Shown in pieces: positions 15,931 through 23,907 of a stretch of 23,966 nt of DNA. Origin of the DNA: CAVZLD01 sp964522605 (GTDB lineage Bacteria > Planctomycetota > Planctomycetia > Pirellulales > Pirellulaceae); contig CAZFWV010000073.1 in the NCBI GenBank assembly GCA_964522605.1, positions 1 to 23,966 of the forward strand. The letters run 5' to 3'. Every line of letters begins with the position of its first letter. Position 1 is the stretch's first letter. Below the pieces are notes generated by a model. It had not been told where the DNA came from and made no database searches. It saw only the letters and a list, made by a program, of their open reading frames with translations. A program made the position numbers and the translations under genes.

Positions 15931-16587
15931 ATGCAGCGCGCGGTGATCTTCGATCTGGATGGTGTCCTCGTCGATTCGTACCAGGCCCACTTCGACAGCT
16001 GGCAACGTCTCTGCCGGCAGTGGGATTTGACAATGACGGAGCGGCAGTTTGCTGCGACATTCGGTCGGACAACACGGGAAGTCGTGGCTCAGTTCTGGAG
16101 TTCGCGCGCATTCACTGCCGCGGAAGTCGCGGAACTGGATGGGCAAAAAGAGGCGATTTATCGGGAACTCTTGCAGAGTGACTTTCCGATCATGGACGGC
16201 GCCATCGCGTTGCTTGACGATCTGCAAAATGCCGGTGCGCCGATCGGACTCGGCTCGTCTGCTCCTCCCGAAAATGTCTGGCTGTCACTCGAACTCCTAA
16301 ATCGCCGGGGACATTTTGCTGCCGTGGTAACCGGTGCGGACGTCGTACGGGGAAAACCCGATCCGGAGGTGTTTCTGCGGTGCGCCGAGCGCCTTGAAGT
16401 CGGGCCGGATGCTTGCGTCGTGATTGAAGATGCACCGGCCGGTATCGCCGCGGCGCGGGCAGCGGGAATGGCCTGCGTGGGCTTGGCCAGTCGAGGCCGT
16501 ACGCGAGATGAACTGTCGGCTGCCGACTTCGTGGTGGACCATCTGACGGAACTGTCTGCAAAATCACTATTGGAGCGGAACCGCTGA
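15931..16587 (+). CDS. HAD-IA phosphatase/phosphoglucomutase-like protein
   Basis: A 218-residue cytoplasmic HAD enzyme of the beta-phosphoglucomutase/phosphoglycolate phosphatase type. All four motifs are present: FDLDGVLVDS with nucleophile D8 and acid/base D10, GSSAPPENV (S109/S110), GKPDPEVF with K142, and VIEDAPAGI with E166/D167. A helical cap spans about residues 15-85. Substrate cannot be deduced; sugar phosphates and other small phosphomonoesters are usual. The ATG at 15931 follows AGGG by 5 nt; in-frame upstream codons run into the leader repeat region and are not coding. It is divergent from the FMN-hydrolase-like gene and ends 39 nt before the choline-transporter-like gene, so it may share that transcript. 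Confidence 0.85.
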   Translation: MQRAVIFDLDGVLVDSYQAHFDSWQRLCRQWDLTMTERQFAATFGRTTREVVAQFWSSRAFTAAEVAELDGQKEAIYRELLQSDFPIMDGAIALLDDLQNAGAPIGLGSSAPPENVWLSLELLNRRGHFAAVVTGADVVRGKPDPEVFLRCAERLEVGPDACVVIEDAPAGIAAARAAGMACVGLASRGRTRDELSAADFVVDHLTELSAKSLLERNR

Positions 16588-16626
16588 CCGACCGAGGGCC
16601 AGTGCTCGGTGATAGAAAGCTCCTTC

Positions 16627-18090
16627 ATGACCTACGTGACCATCATCGTTTTCTATGCCGGCTTCTTTCTTGTCGGGGCATTTGCGGGTCGGCACTACGC
16701 GGGCGAGCGGACCACGAACGATCTTCTGCTGGCGGGAAAGCGACTTCCTTTGTGGCTTGGTGTCTTCACCCTGATCGCGACTTGGGTCGGCGGCGGATAC
16801 ATCAACGGGACGGCAGAAGCGGTCTACGATCCCCAGGCGGGGTTGATCTGGACTCAGGCGCCCTGGTGTTTCGCGCTCAGCCTGATGCTCGGCGGACTCA
16901 TTTTCGCACGGCCCATGCGCAGGTATGGCTTCACGACCATGCTGGATCTGTTTGAGCGGCGCTATGGCCCGCGCGTCGCCGGCGTCCTTTACATCCCGGC
17001 GCTGTTGGGTGAAGTCTTCTGGACGGCCGCGATTCTCGCCGCGTTGGGCGGTGCTTTCGGCACGATCCTCGGCCTGGAGACAACGAGTGCCATCCTGATT
17101 TCGGCGGCCGTTGCCGTCGTGTACACCGTGATTGGCGGCCTATGGTCGGTCGCTCTGACCGACGGACTGCAGCTAGTCTGCATCGCGGTTGGTCTCGGTG
17201 TCGCGTTGCCGTTTGCTGTCCAGCAGGGCGGTGGGTGGGGATCCGTTTGGCAGAGTTACCAGATCGCCCACCCGGATTCCGCGCGGCTTCTGCCGACGCT
17301 CGAGATGCTGCGGCAACCGTCCGGTTGCCGATGGATCGATACAGCGCTCCTGCTGATTCTGGGCGGAATCCCGTGGCAGGTCTATTTTCAGCGCGTGCTG
17401 GCCTGTCGCGACGATCGAACGGCGGTCGGTCTCTCCCTGTTGGCCGGCGTGGGTTGCCTGGTTCTGGCTCTGCCCTCCGTCGTAATCGGGATGGTTGGTA
17501 GCACGGTGGATTGGACACCATTTCTCGGCGAGACCCCCGAGCCGGCGATGATCCTGCCGTATGTCCTGCGTTACCTGACTCCGCCACTAATCGGAACGCT
17601 CGGGCTCTGCGCCATCGCAGCCGCCGTCATGTCTTCGGTCGATTCGTCGATTTTATCTGCTTCTTCCATGTTCGCCTGGAACATCTTCCGTCCGCTGCGC
17701 CGTGAAAGCACTGACTCGCAGATACGACGGGTGATGCAAGGAGCGATCGTCGCCATCGGACTGTGCGGGGCGGTGCTGGCGATCTCGGTCGGAAGTGTCT
17801 ACACGCTTTGGTACCTGAGCGCGGATCTGGTCTACGTAATTCTCTTTCCCCAACTCGTCGTCGGTTTATTTGACCGGCGCGCCAACGCTTGGGGAGCCCT
17901 TTGCGGGGCAGCCGTGGGAACCCTGATGCGAGCCTGGGAGGGACAGGGGAGTCTTGTCAATCCGGCCGCTCTGACCGATTCGGTCTTGCTCCCCCCGCGA
18001 ACAGCAGCGATGTTGGTTAGCTTGTGCACCATTGTGATTGTCTCGCGATTGACTGCCCCATGGAATCCGCCTCGGGCCTTGACCGATTGA
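16627..18090 (+). CDS. SSS transporter resembling the high-affinity choline transporter CHT1 (SLC5A7)
   Basis: A 487-residue inner-membrane symporter with about 13 helices. Unlike the symporter at 339, it carries long stretches I recognise from the animal neuronal choline transporter: ATWVGGGYINGTAEAVY (51-67), GLIFARPMR (90-98), TMLDLFERRYG (104-114), IPALLGEVFWTAAI (123-136), YTVIGGLWSVALTDGLQL (166-183), GGIPWQVYFQRVL (246-258), AAAVMSSVDSSILSASSMFAWNI (331-353) and LWYLSADLVYVILFPQL (394-410). Trp53, Trp132, Trp250 and Trp395 are aromatic positions suited to a quaternary-amine pocket. The predicted role is sodium-coupled choline uptake. The next gene is a choline-using phosphatidylcholine synthase, which supports this. 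The ATG at 16627 is preferred for its helix-first N-terminus; a GTG at 16609 is also in frame, and neither has a strong ribosome site. Confidence 0.85.
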   Translation: MTYVTIIVFYAGFFLVGAFAGRHYAGERTTNDLLLAGKRLPLWLGVFTLIATWVGGGYINGTAEAVYDPQAGLIWTQAPWCFALSLMLGGLIFARPMRRYGFTTMLDLFERRYGPRVAGVLYIPALLGEVFWTAAILAALGGAFGTILGLETTSAILISAAVAVVYTVIGGLWSVALTDGLQLVCIAVGLGVALPFAVQQGGGWGSVWQSYQIAHPDSARLLPTLEMLRQPSGCRWIDTALLLILGGIPWQVYFQRVLACRDDRTAVGLSLLAGVGCLVLALPSVVIGMVGSTVDWTPFLGETPEPAMILPYVLRYLTPPLIGTLGLCAIAAAVMSSVDSSILSASSMFAWNIFRPLRRESTDSQIRRVMQGAIVAIGLCGAVLAISVGSVYTLWYLSADLVYVILFPQLVVGLFDRRANAWGALCGAAVGTLMRAWEGQGSLVNPAALTDSVLLPPRTAAMLVSLCTIVIVSRLTAPWNPPRALTD

Positions 18091-18174
18091 TGGGGACACG
18101 CATCAGAGGGGTCCGTCATTTCGCGGTTGCGCGGTAGCGACAGGCCGGAGACTCTGCCGCGCAGAAAGGAATCC

Positions 18175-18945
18175 ATGCCCCATCCGAAGTCACCACCGAC
18201 CGAGTCCGCTCTGTGGGTTCGCCGCGTCATCGCCTACGCCATTCACAGCTATACCGCCTTCGGCATTGTCTGTGGAGCGGCGGCAACCGCCGCGATCATC
18301 CGCCATGACTTTCGGGCCGCATACTACTGGATGACGCTTGCCGTCCTGATCGATGCCTCAGACGGAACATTGGCGCGGTATTTTTCCATCCGCCGGTACC
18401 TGCCGCAGATCGACGGCAGCCGACTGGATGATCTGGTCGACTATGTCAATTACACGTTCGTGCCGATCCTGCTGATTTGTGAGGCAGGTTGGTTGCCATC
18501 CCCCGTTCGATTCTGGGCTGCGTTTCCTCTGATCGCCAGCCTGCTGGCCTTTGTTCACAGCGGAGCAAAACAAGAATCGGCAGGCTTCTTCCGCGGGTTT
18601 CCTTCGTACTGGAACATCGTCGCGTTCTACATCGACGTGTGGTTACAGCAGTACGGGCCATGGCCGGTCCTGTTCGTCATTCTTGCATTGAGCGTTCTGA
18701 GTGTCCTGCCGATCCGATTTGTCTATCCCAATCGGCCACCTTGCTGGTTGCCTTTATTTCTGGGGGGCGGGCTGCTTTGGTTGCTGACGATTCTGGCGAT
18801 GCTCCATCGATATCCGGCGATTCCCCCCTGGCTGATCGCGACTTCGGCGATTTATCCACTGATGTACACGGTCCTTTCTTTCGGCCTTGACGTTCAATCA
18901 CGGCGTCGCGGCGCGGGAGCAACAACACCGACGACCGGTTGCTGA
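18175..18945 (+). CDS. pcs: phosphatidylcholine synthase (CDP-diacylglycerol:choline phosphatidyltransferase)
   Basis: A 256-residue membrane protein with about eight hydrophobic helices. It carries the CDP-alcohol phosphatidyltransferase signature: D60, D63-G64-T-L-A67-R68 and G81-xxx-D85-xxx-D89. The spacing between AR and G is 12 residues, as I recall for rhizobial Pcs, rather than the 8 usual in other members. Further Pcs-like features are the N-terminal AYAIHSYTAFG, the central GFPSYWNIVAFY, VLSVLPIRFVYPNR and the late PPWLI. Pcs condenses choline with CDP-diacylglycerol to phosphatidylcholine and CMP in one step. The ATG at 18175 follows AAAGGA; a longer in-frame start at 18127 is less likely. 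It lies 84 nt after the choline-transporter-like gene. Confidence 0.88.
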   Translation: MPHPKSPPTESALWVRRVIAYAIHSYTAFGIVCGAAATAAIIRHDFRAAYYWMTLAVLIDASDGTLARYFSIRRYLPQIDGSRLDDLVDYVNYTFVPILLICEAGWLPSPVRFWAAFPLIASLLAFVHSGAKQESAGFFRGFPSYWNIVAFYIDVWLQQYGPWPVLFVILALSVLSVLPIRFVYPNRPPCWLPLFLGGGLLWLLTILAMLHRYPAIPPWLIATSAIYPLMYTVLSFGLDVQSRRRGAGATTPTTGC

Positions 18946-19029
18946 TTGGACGGACGCCCGCGCCTCGAGCCGCGTCCAATCGTTGGAAAGCGTTTCGTGG
19001 ACCATCCGGCTGCCCTCGTTGTTCGATTG

Positions 19030-19038
19030 TGCTATAAT
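19030..19038 (+). promoter_or_regulatory. extended -10 promoter for pta-ackA
   Basis: TGCTATAAT is a perfect TATAAT (19033-19038) preceded by the TGn extension. The -35 position has no good match, as is common for extended -10 promoters. Transcription would begin near 19045, about 77 nt before the pta start. It sits in the 176 bp gap after pcs, which otherwise shows nothing I can name. Confidence 0.6.
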
Positions 19039-19121
19039 CCCGACTTTTCCCGGCGGAGCTCATGGAGCCAGCTCGGAGCCGTGAACGGAAGCCGGACGCT
19101 CTCGCATGGATCATTGCACAC

Positions 19122-20108
19122 ATGACCCTTCTTGAAAAACTCCGGCAGCAGGTCGGTTCGCGCAACGGATCGGTTGTTCTGCCCGAAGGAAACGACCCGC
19201 GGATTGTCGCTGCCGCACGCCGCCTTCAGGATGACGGGTTGGCGCGCCCCATTGTGCTCGGATCGGACGAACAGTTGGCTGCGGCTGCCAAGGAAGCCGG
19301 CGTGAATCTCGACGGAATTCGTTCGCTCGATCCGCGGATCGAATCGGAGGAGCGATCACGATACGTGCAGGAATACGCCCGCCGGCGCGATCTTGACGAG
19401 AAGGTCGCCCTACGGATGGTCCAACGCGGTCTCGTGTATGGAGGAATGATGGTCGCGACGGGTGCCGCGGATACGATGGTCGCCGGAGTCGCCAATGCAA
19501 CCGCGACAGTGATCCAGGCGGGCGCACTCACGGTCGGTTTCGCACCGGGAATCCGTACCGTTTCGAGTTTCTTCCTGATGATCGTGCCCCGGTTTCAAGA
19601 CGAGATCAACCGCCCCTTCATCTTCGCCGATTGCGCAGTCAACATCGCGCCCACTCCCGAACAACTGGCCGATATTGCCTTGGCTTCGCAGGCGAGTGCC
19701 GCGAAACTACTCGACACTCCACCCCGCGTTGCCTTGCTTTCCTTCTCCAGCCAGGGCAGTGCTGCACATGAGAGAGTCGATGAAGTCACGGAAGCCTTGC
19801 GGATCATCCGTGAACGAATGCCCGATGCCGAAATCGACGGAGAATTCCAGGCCGATACGGCGTTGATCGCAAGTGTCGCCGCGAAAAAACTGAAGCAGGC
19901 CAGCCGAGTTGCCGGACAGGCGAATGTCTTGATCTTCCCCGATTTGAATGCGGGCAATATCGCCTACAAACTCACGCAGTACCTGGCGGGAGCTCAGGCG
20001 ATTGGTCCCTTCCTGCAAGGCTTTGCCCGCCCGATCAGCGATCTGTCGCGGGGTGCATCGGTCGAGGACATCATCGCGACCACCGTCGTCGTGCTCGCGA
20101 TGGCCTGA
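19122..20108 (+). CDS. pta: phosphate acetyltransferase
   Basis: A 328-residue cytoplasmic enzyme interconverting acetyl-CoA plus phosphate with acetyl phosphate plus CoA. It is the short form of Pta, without the N-terminal regulatory domains of the E. coli protein. Family features are LPEGNDPRIV (20-29), YGGMMVATGAADTMVAG (near 105-121), FAPGIRTVSSFFLM, FADCAVNIAPTPEQLADIA, SFSSQGSA, DGEFQADTALI and the C-terminal FPDLNAGNIAYKL...IGPFLQGFARPISDLSRGAS. The start MTLLEKLRQQ matches the usual N-terminus; an ATG at 19062 is also in frame. The ribosome site is weak. A phosphotransbutyrylase activity is an alternative, but the strong match and the adjacent acetate kinase favour Pta. Confidence 0.93.
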   Translation: MTLLEKLRQQVGSRNGSVVLPEGNDPRIVAAARRLQDDGLARPIVLGSDEQLAAAAKEAGVNLDGIRSLDPRIESEERSRYVQEYARRRDLDEKVALRMVQRGLVYGGMMVATGAADTMVAGVANATATVIQAGALTVGFAPGIRTVSSFFLMIVPRFQDEINRPFIFADCAVNIAPTPEQLADIALASQASAAKLLDTPPRVALLSFSSQGSAAHERVDEVTEALRIIRERMPDAEIDGEFQADTALIASVAAKKLKQASRVAGQANVLIFPDLNAGNIAYKLTQYLAGAQAIGPFLQGFARPISDLSRGASVEDIIATTVVVLAMA

Positions 20109-20181
20109 TCGAGCCCCCCCACGCCCCTTGCCTGATTGCTTCCAACTCGAACATCCATCAAAGGCGGAAACCTTCAACGAC

Positions 20182-21387
20182 ATGATCGTTCTCGTTGTCA
20201 ACTGCGGCAGTTCTTCCATCAAGTATCAACTCTATCGCATGCCGGGTCGCGAGCTGCAGGCGCGCGGTGTCCTTGAGCGAATTGGTGAACCCTGTTCGGT
20301 GCTCAAACACCAGGCGGGCGAACACCAGCAGAGTGTCGAGCGGCCGGTCGCCAATCACGAAGAGGGGATGCAGCTGATTCTGGAGACGCTGGGCCAAGGT
20401 CACGCGGGCGGAATTCACGACGTCCGTGACATTCGAGCGGTCGGTCATCGCGTTGTCCATGGAGGCGAACAATTTCGCGGATCCGCGCAAATCACCGATG
20501 AAGTCATCGCTACGATTGAGCAGAACGCGGATCTTGCGCCCCTGCACAACCCACCAAATCTCACCGGCATCCGGGCGGCGATGGCCAAGTTGCCTCAGGC
20601 AGAGCAAGTCGCTTGCTTCGACACGGCATTCCACGCCACCATTCCGGAGACGGCCTACCTGTACGCTCTGCCGTACGAATTGTACGAACGCTATCGGATT
20701 CGCCGGTACGGCTTTCATGGCACGTCGCACTATTATGTTGCCACCCGCGCCGCGGCCATGTTGGGACGTGAACTGCCGCAGACAAATTGCATCACGTGTC
20801 ACCTCGGGAACGGTTGTTCGATTACCGCCGTTCGCGATGGCTGCTCCGTCGATACCTCGATGGGCCTGACGCCCCTCGAAGGTCTCATCATGGGAACACG
20901 CAGTGGGGATATCGACCCGGCGATTGCCTTCTACCTGGCCGATCATGGCTTCGACCTGAACACGATGAACAACCTGTTCAACAAGCGCAGTGGCCTGCTC
21001 GGGGTCTCGGGCCAATCGAATGACATGCGAACCTTGACGGATGAAGCCGCTGCGGGCAATCACCGCGCCCAACTCGCGATTGAAATGTTCTGTTATCGTC
21101 TGAAAAAGTACATTGGTGCCTACTACGCCGCAGTGGGCGAACTGCATGCCGTCGTATTCACCGGAGGCATTGGAGAAAATGCCGCATCGGTTCGAGCACT
21201 GACGTGTGACGGACTGCAGAATCTGGGCATCGAGCTGGATCCCGGTCGTAACGAAGCCAAGGCAACGGGCGAACGTGACGTCAGTACGCCGGAAAGTCGC
21301 GTCCGGATCCTCGTCATCCCGACCGATGAGGAAGGCGTGATCGCCGACGAAACCTATCGCCTCGTGAACAATCAATTACAGGAGTAA
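20182..21387 (+). CDS. ackA: acetate kinase
   Basis: A 401-residue cytoplasmic kinase that makes ATP and acetate from acetyl phosphate and ADP, or runs in reverse for acetate activation. Length equals that of typical AckA. Signature segments are VNCGSSSIKYQL at the start, the substrate loop FDTAFHATIPETAYLYALP, YGFHGTSHYYV, the phosphate region HLGNGCSITAVRDG followed by DTSMGLTPLEGLIMGTRSGDIDP, and FTGGIGENAASVR near the C-terminus. It starts 73 nt after pta and stops 6 nt before the DUF4954 start, so it is coupled to that gene. The ATG at 20182 has only a weak purine-rich stretch (GGAAA) 11 nt upstream. Confidence 0.95.
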   Translation: MIVLVVNCGSSSIKYQLYRMPGRELQARGVLERIGEPCSVLKHQAGEHQQSVERPVANHEEGMQLILETLGQGHAGGIHDVRDIRAVGHRVVHGGEQFRGSAQITDEVIATIEQNADLAPLHNPPNLTGIRAAMAKLPQAEQVACFDTAFHATIPETAYLYALPYELYERYRIRRYGFHGTSHYYVATRAAAMLGRELPQTNCITCHLGNGCSITAVRDGCSVDTSMGLTPLEGLIMGTRSGDIDPAIAFYLADHGFDLNTMNNLFNKRSGLLGVSGQSNDMRTLTDEAAAGNHRAQLAIEMFCYRLKKYIGAYYAAVGELHAVVFTGGIGENAASVRALTCDGLQNLGIELDPGRNEAKATGERDVSTPESRVRILVIPTDEEGVIADETYRLVNNQLQE

Positions 21388-21393
21388 CTCACG

Positions 21394-23397
21394 GTGTCGG
21401 ACCCCATGCCGGGCACGCATGCCCCACTCACGGCGGACCAGGTCGAGATCCTGGTACGGCAAGGCTGTACGGTCGAAGGATCGGATTGGTCGTGTATCCT
21501 GGTGACCGATGGCTTTTTGGCAGATCGCGTTCGCCACGTCCATTTCAGTGGGCAGGTGCGGATCGGGCGTCTGGATGGACCGTGTCCGGCCGCAGCCGGT
21601 GCGCCGGCCGGAATTGAATATGCCACCCTGACGGATTGCCAAGTCGGCAATTACGCTCGGATCAGTCGGATCGGTGTCCGACTGGCGAATTATCAGATTG
21701 GCGACGGAGCCTGCATCGAAAATGTCGGACTCCTCGAGGCAACGCCGGATGGGACATTCGGAAATGGCGTCGAAGTCGAAGCGGTCAACGAAGGCGGGGG
21801 ACGAGAAGTCTGCCTGTTCAATGCGCTCTCGTCGCAGTTCGCGCATCTGATGTGCCTTCATCGCCATCGGCCGAAGTTTCAGCAGGCCCTGACTGCGATG
21901 GCAAAATCCGCTGCCGCCGGTGGCCAGGGACCCTACGGAACGATTGGAGCCGGCGCGTTGATTCAGTCGGTGACAGAGGTGATCAATGTTCACGTGGGAC
22001 CCGCTGCCGTGGTTCAGGCTGCAAGCTCTCTTGTCGAGGGAACCATCCTCAGTGATCCGGATGCGCGAACGGTCGTCGGAGCAGGTGTGCAAGCTCAAGA
22101 TTTCATTATTGCCGAGGGCAGCGAGGTCACCACAGACGCTCTGCTTCGGAAAACGTATGTGGGTCAGGGCTGCCGAATTGGGCGCCAGTTTTCCGCCGAA
22201 AACTGTCTGTTCTTTGCCAACTGCGAGGGCTTTCATGGCGAAGCGTGCAGCGTGTTCGCCGGCCCCTACACGGTCACGCATCACAAATCGACGCTCCTGA
22301 TCGCCGGAATGCTCAGCTTCTACAATGCCGGCAGTGGAACGAATCAGTCGAATCACATGTACAAGTTGGGACCGAACCACGAAGGCAAGCTCGAGCGCGG
22401 CTGCAAGACCGGATCGTTTTCCTACATGATGTGGCCGTGCCGCGTCGGGCCGTTTTCTCTTGTCCTGGGCAAACACAGTCGCGCGTTTGACACGGCCGAT
22501 TTTCCCTTCAGTTCACTCGATGCCACCCCAGATGGTCGCTGCGCATTGATTCCCGGTCTGTTGCTGACCACGGTGGGAACTGTGCGTGACGGAGCCAAAT
22601 GGCCGCGCCGAGATCGACGACACGGCGCCTGGAAGCGAGATCGGATCTCCTTTGACGTGCTCAGCCCGCTGACCGTGGGACGCATGCTGCGTGGCAGCGC
22701 CACTCTGGAGCATTTGCAGAAGAGTACTGACAAATCCGTCGACACGGTCGTGGTTCAAGGAGCCGAAATCAAACGCGTGATCCTGCGGACCGGACAAAAA
22801 TATTACCGACGCGGGATCAATTTGTATCTCGCCGACAAAATCGTTCATCGTCTTCGAAACGCGATGAAGCAGGACGACGTAACCCTGCATCAGGCGCTCG
22901 CCAGTTCCCCGGACGCCGTCTACAGCGAGGAATGGGTCGACGTGGGCGGTCAGTTGATGCCTCAGCAGCGACTCAGGACACTCTACGAGGATGTGGAATC
23001 GGGATCGATCTCCGACATCGAAAGCCTCGAAGCGCGGCTGGACCAGATTCAGGCCGCCTATGCGGAAGACGAATGGCTCTGGGTCCGCACAACATACCAA
23101 CGCATCGCCGGCATCGACTTCGATCAATGCTCGACCGATGACCTGAAGGCAGTCGCCGAGAACTTACTCAAGACACGCACCGAGTTTCTTCAGCTGATTT
23201 TGATCGATGCGTCGAAGGAGTTTGAGGATCAGGCGCAGATCGGATTTGGCGTGGACACGGAATCCCGGCAATCCGATTTCGAAGCGGTCCGAGGAGACTT
23301 CGACGCGAATGAATTCGTGCAGGGACTGCGTCAAGAGATTGAGTCCCTGGGACCGGCACTGCGGGAATTTCAAACTCAACTGGACCGATGGAGCTAA
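21394..23397 (+). CDS. DUF4954 family protein with left-handed beta-helix
   Basis: A 667-residue protein without signal peptide, which I assign to DUF4954 from its N-terminal pattern (LTADQVEILVRQGCTVEGSDWSCI...VHFSGQVRIG) and length. Residues about 75-380 show hexapeptide-like repeats (for example TDCQVGNYARISRIGV, AVVQAASSLVEGTILSD), which would fold as a left-handed beta-helix as in acyl- and nucleotidyl-transferases. The segment THHKSTLLIAGMLSFYNAGSGTNQSNHMYK (near 290-320) is a likely active-site-like region. The last 220 residues are mostly helical and acidic. The GTG at 21394 has AGGAG 9 nt upstream. It lies 6 nt after ackA, so a link to acetate or acetyl-CoA metabolism is likely. Function is unknown. 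Confidence 0.8.
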   Translation: MSDPMPGTHAPLTADQVEILVRQGCTVEGSDWSCILVTDGFLADRVRHVHFSGQVRIGRLDGPCPAAAGAPAGIEYATLTDCQVGNYARISRIGVRLANYQIGDGACIENVGLLEATPDGTFGNGVEVEAVNEGGGREVCLFNALSSQFAHLMCLHRHRPKFQQALTAMAKSAAAGGQGPYGTIGAGALIQSVTEVINVHVGPAAVVQAASSLVEGTILSDPDARTVVGAGVQAQDFIIAEGSEVTTDALLRKTYVGQGCRIGRQFSAENCLFFANCEGFHGEACSVFAGPYTVTHHKSTLLIAGMLSFYNAGSGTNQSNHMYKLGPNHEGKLERGCKTGSFSYMMWPCRVGPFSLVLGKHSRAFDTADFPFSSLDATPDGRCALIPGLLLTTVGTVRDGAKWPRRDRRHGAWKRDRISFDVLSPLTVGRMLRGSATLEHLQKSTDKSVDTVVVQGAEIKRVILRTGQKYYRRGINLYLADKIVHRLRNAMKQDDVTLHQALASSPDAVYSEEWVDVGGQLMPQQRLRTLYEDVESGSISDIESLEARLDQIQAAYAEDEWLWVRTTYQRIAGIDFDQCSTDDLKAVAENLLKTRTEFLQLILIDASKEFEDQAQIGFGVDTESRQSDFEAVRGDFDANEFVQGLRQEIESLGPALREFQTQLDRWS

Positions 23398-23466
23398 GTC
23401 GGCGACACGTTAGTACGGTGAAATGGCAAAGAAAGTCATTGGAAGTGACGAACCCTCGCTGTAGTG

Positions 23467-23590
23467 CTCTGTGACGGCTTGATTTTCTGTTTGGGTGGCT
23501 GGTGGCTGAACGCAGTGAAGCCCCAGCAATGCCGACTGGGGCGTCGCTTCGCTCCGCCGCCAGCCACCCGAGTTTCTGGCTGTCACAAAG
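23467..23590. repeat. 124 bp imperfect palindrome, possible planctomycete intergenic repeat
   Basis: Outer arms at 23467-23478 (CTCTGTGACGGC) and 23579-23590 pair at 10 of 12 positions. Inner arms GGGTGGCTGG (23493-23502) and CCAGCCACCC (23560-23569) pair perfectly, the next 19 nt pair at about 13 positions, and the tip CCCCAG/CTGGGG closes on a 9 nt loop. The reading frames it creates on both strands (peptides with ERSEAP or ERSDAP and SLRSA) are of a kind I have seen as false genes in planctomycete genomes. There is no T-run, so it is not a standard terminator, but it could end transcription after the DUF4954 gene. Confidence 0.75.
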
Positions 23591-23667
23591 CCTTAGACCA
23601 GGGGCGAGCACACACAAGACAACTGTGAATCAGATAAGAATCTCAACACCCATCAGGAGCCCATCTT

Positions 23668-23907
23668 ATGTCCGATGTTGCTGAGCGAGTGAAACAGGTA
23701 GTGGCGAGAACACTGAAAGTCGATCCTTCGCGCGTCACAGATGACGCGCGTTTCGTCGAGGATCTCGGCGCCGAATCGATGCAAAGCATCGAATTGGTCG
23801 CGGCCTTCGAGGAAGAGTTTGACATCGACATGGATGAACAGGCGGCGCTGGGCGTCAAGAATGTCGGACATGCTGTCCGCTTCATTGACGAAATCGTCAA
23901 CGCGTAG
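23668..23907 (+). CDS. acyl carrier protein
   Basis: A 79-residue acidic protein with the four-helix ACP pattern. The phosphopantetheine attachment site is DLGAESMQSIEL with Ser37; the usual DSL is ESM here. The following helix, VAAFEEEFDIDMDEQA, is typical of the partner-recognition helix. It would carry fatty acyl or other acyl chains as thioesters in the cytoplasm. AGGAG lies about 9 nt before the ATG at 23668. Enzymes that use it, often a ketosynthase immediately downstream, would be beyond the window. It could be the main fatty-acid ACP or one for a specialised lipid or polyketide route; I cannot decide. Confidence 0.9.
   Translation: MSDVAERVKQVVARTLKVDPSRVTDDARFVEDLGAESMQSIELVAAFEEEFDIDMDEQAALGVKNVGHAVRFIDEIVNA

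Noticed and set aside
16591..16608. CCGAG...CTCGG stem upstream of the choline-transporter-like gene
   Set aside because: A small stem just after the HAD stop, in an arm order opposite to the leader repeat and without the flanking core, and with no T-run to make a terminator.
20158..21375. 405-codon open frame on the minus strand
   Set aside because: It is antisense to ackA, which shows every expected motif; long antisense frames are common opposite GC-rich genes.
21376..22476. 366-codon open frame on the minus strand
   Set aside because: Antisense to the DUF4954 gene, no family features, no ribosome site seen.
23502..23684. 60-codon plus-strand frame starting MAERSEAP
   Set aside because: It is produced by the palindromic repeat; the opposite strand gives a similar peptide, as expected for a palindrome and not for a gene.
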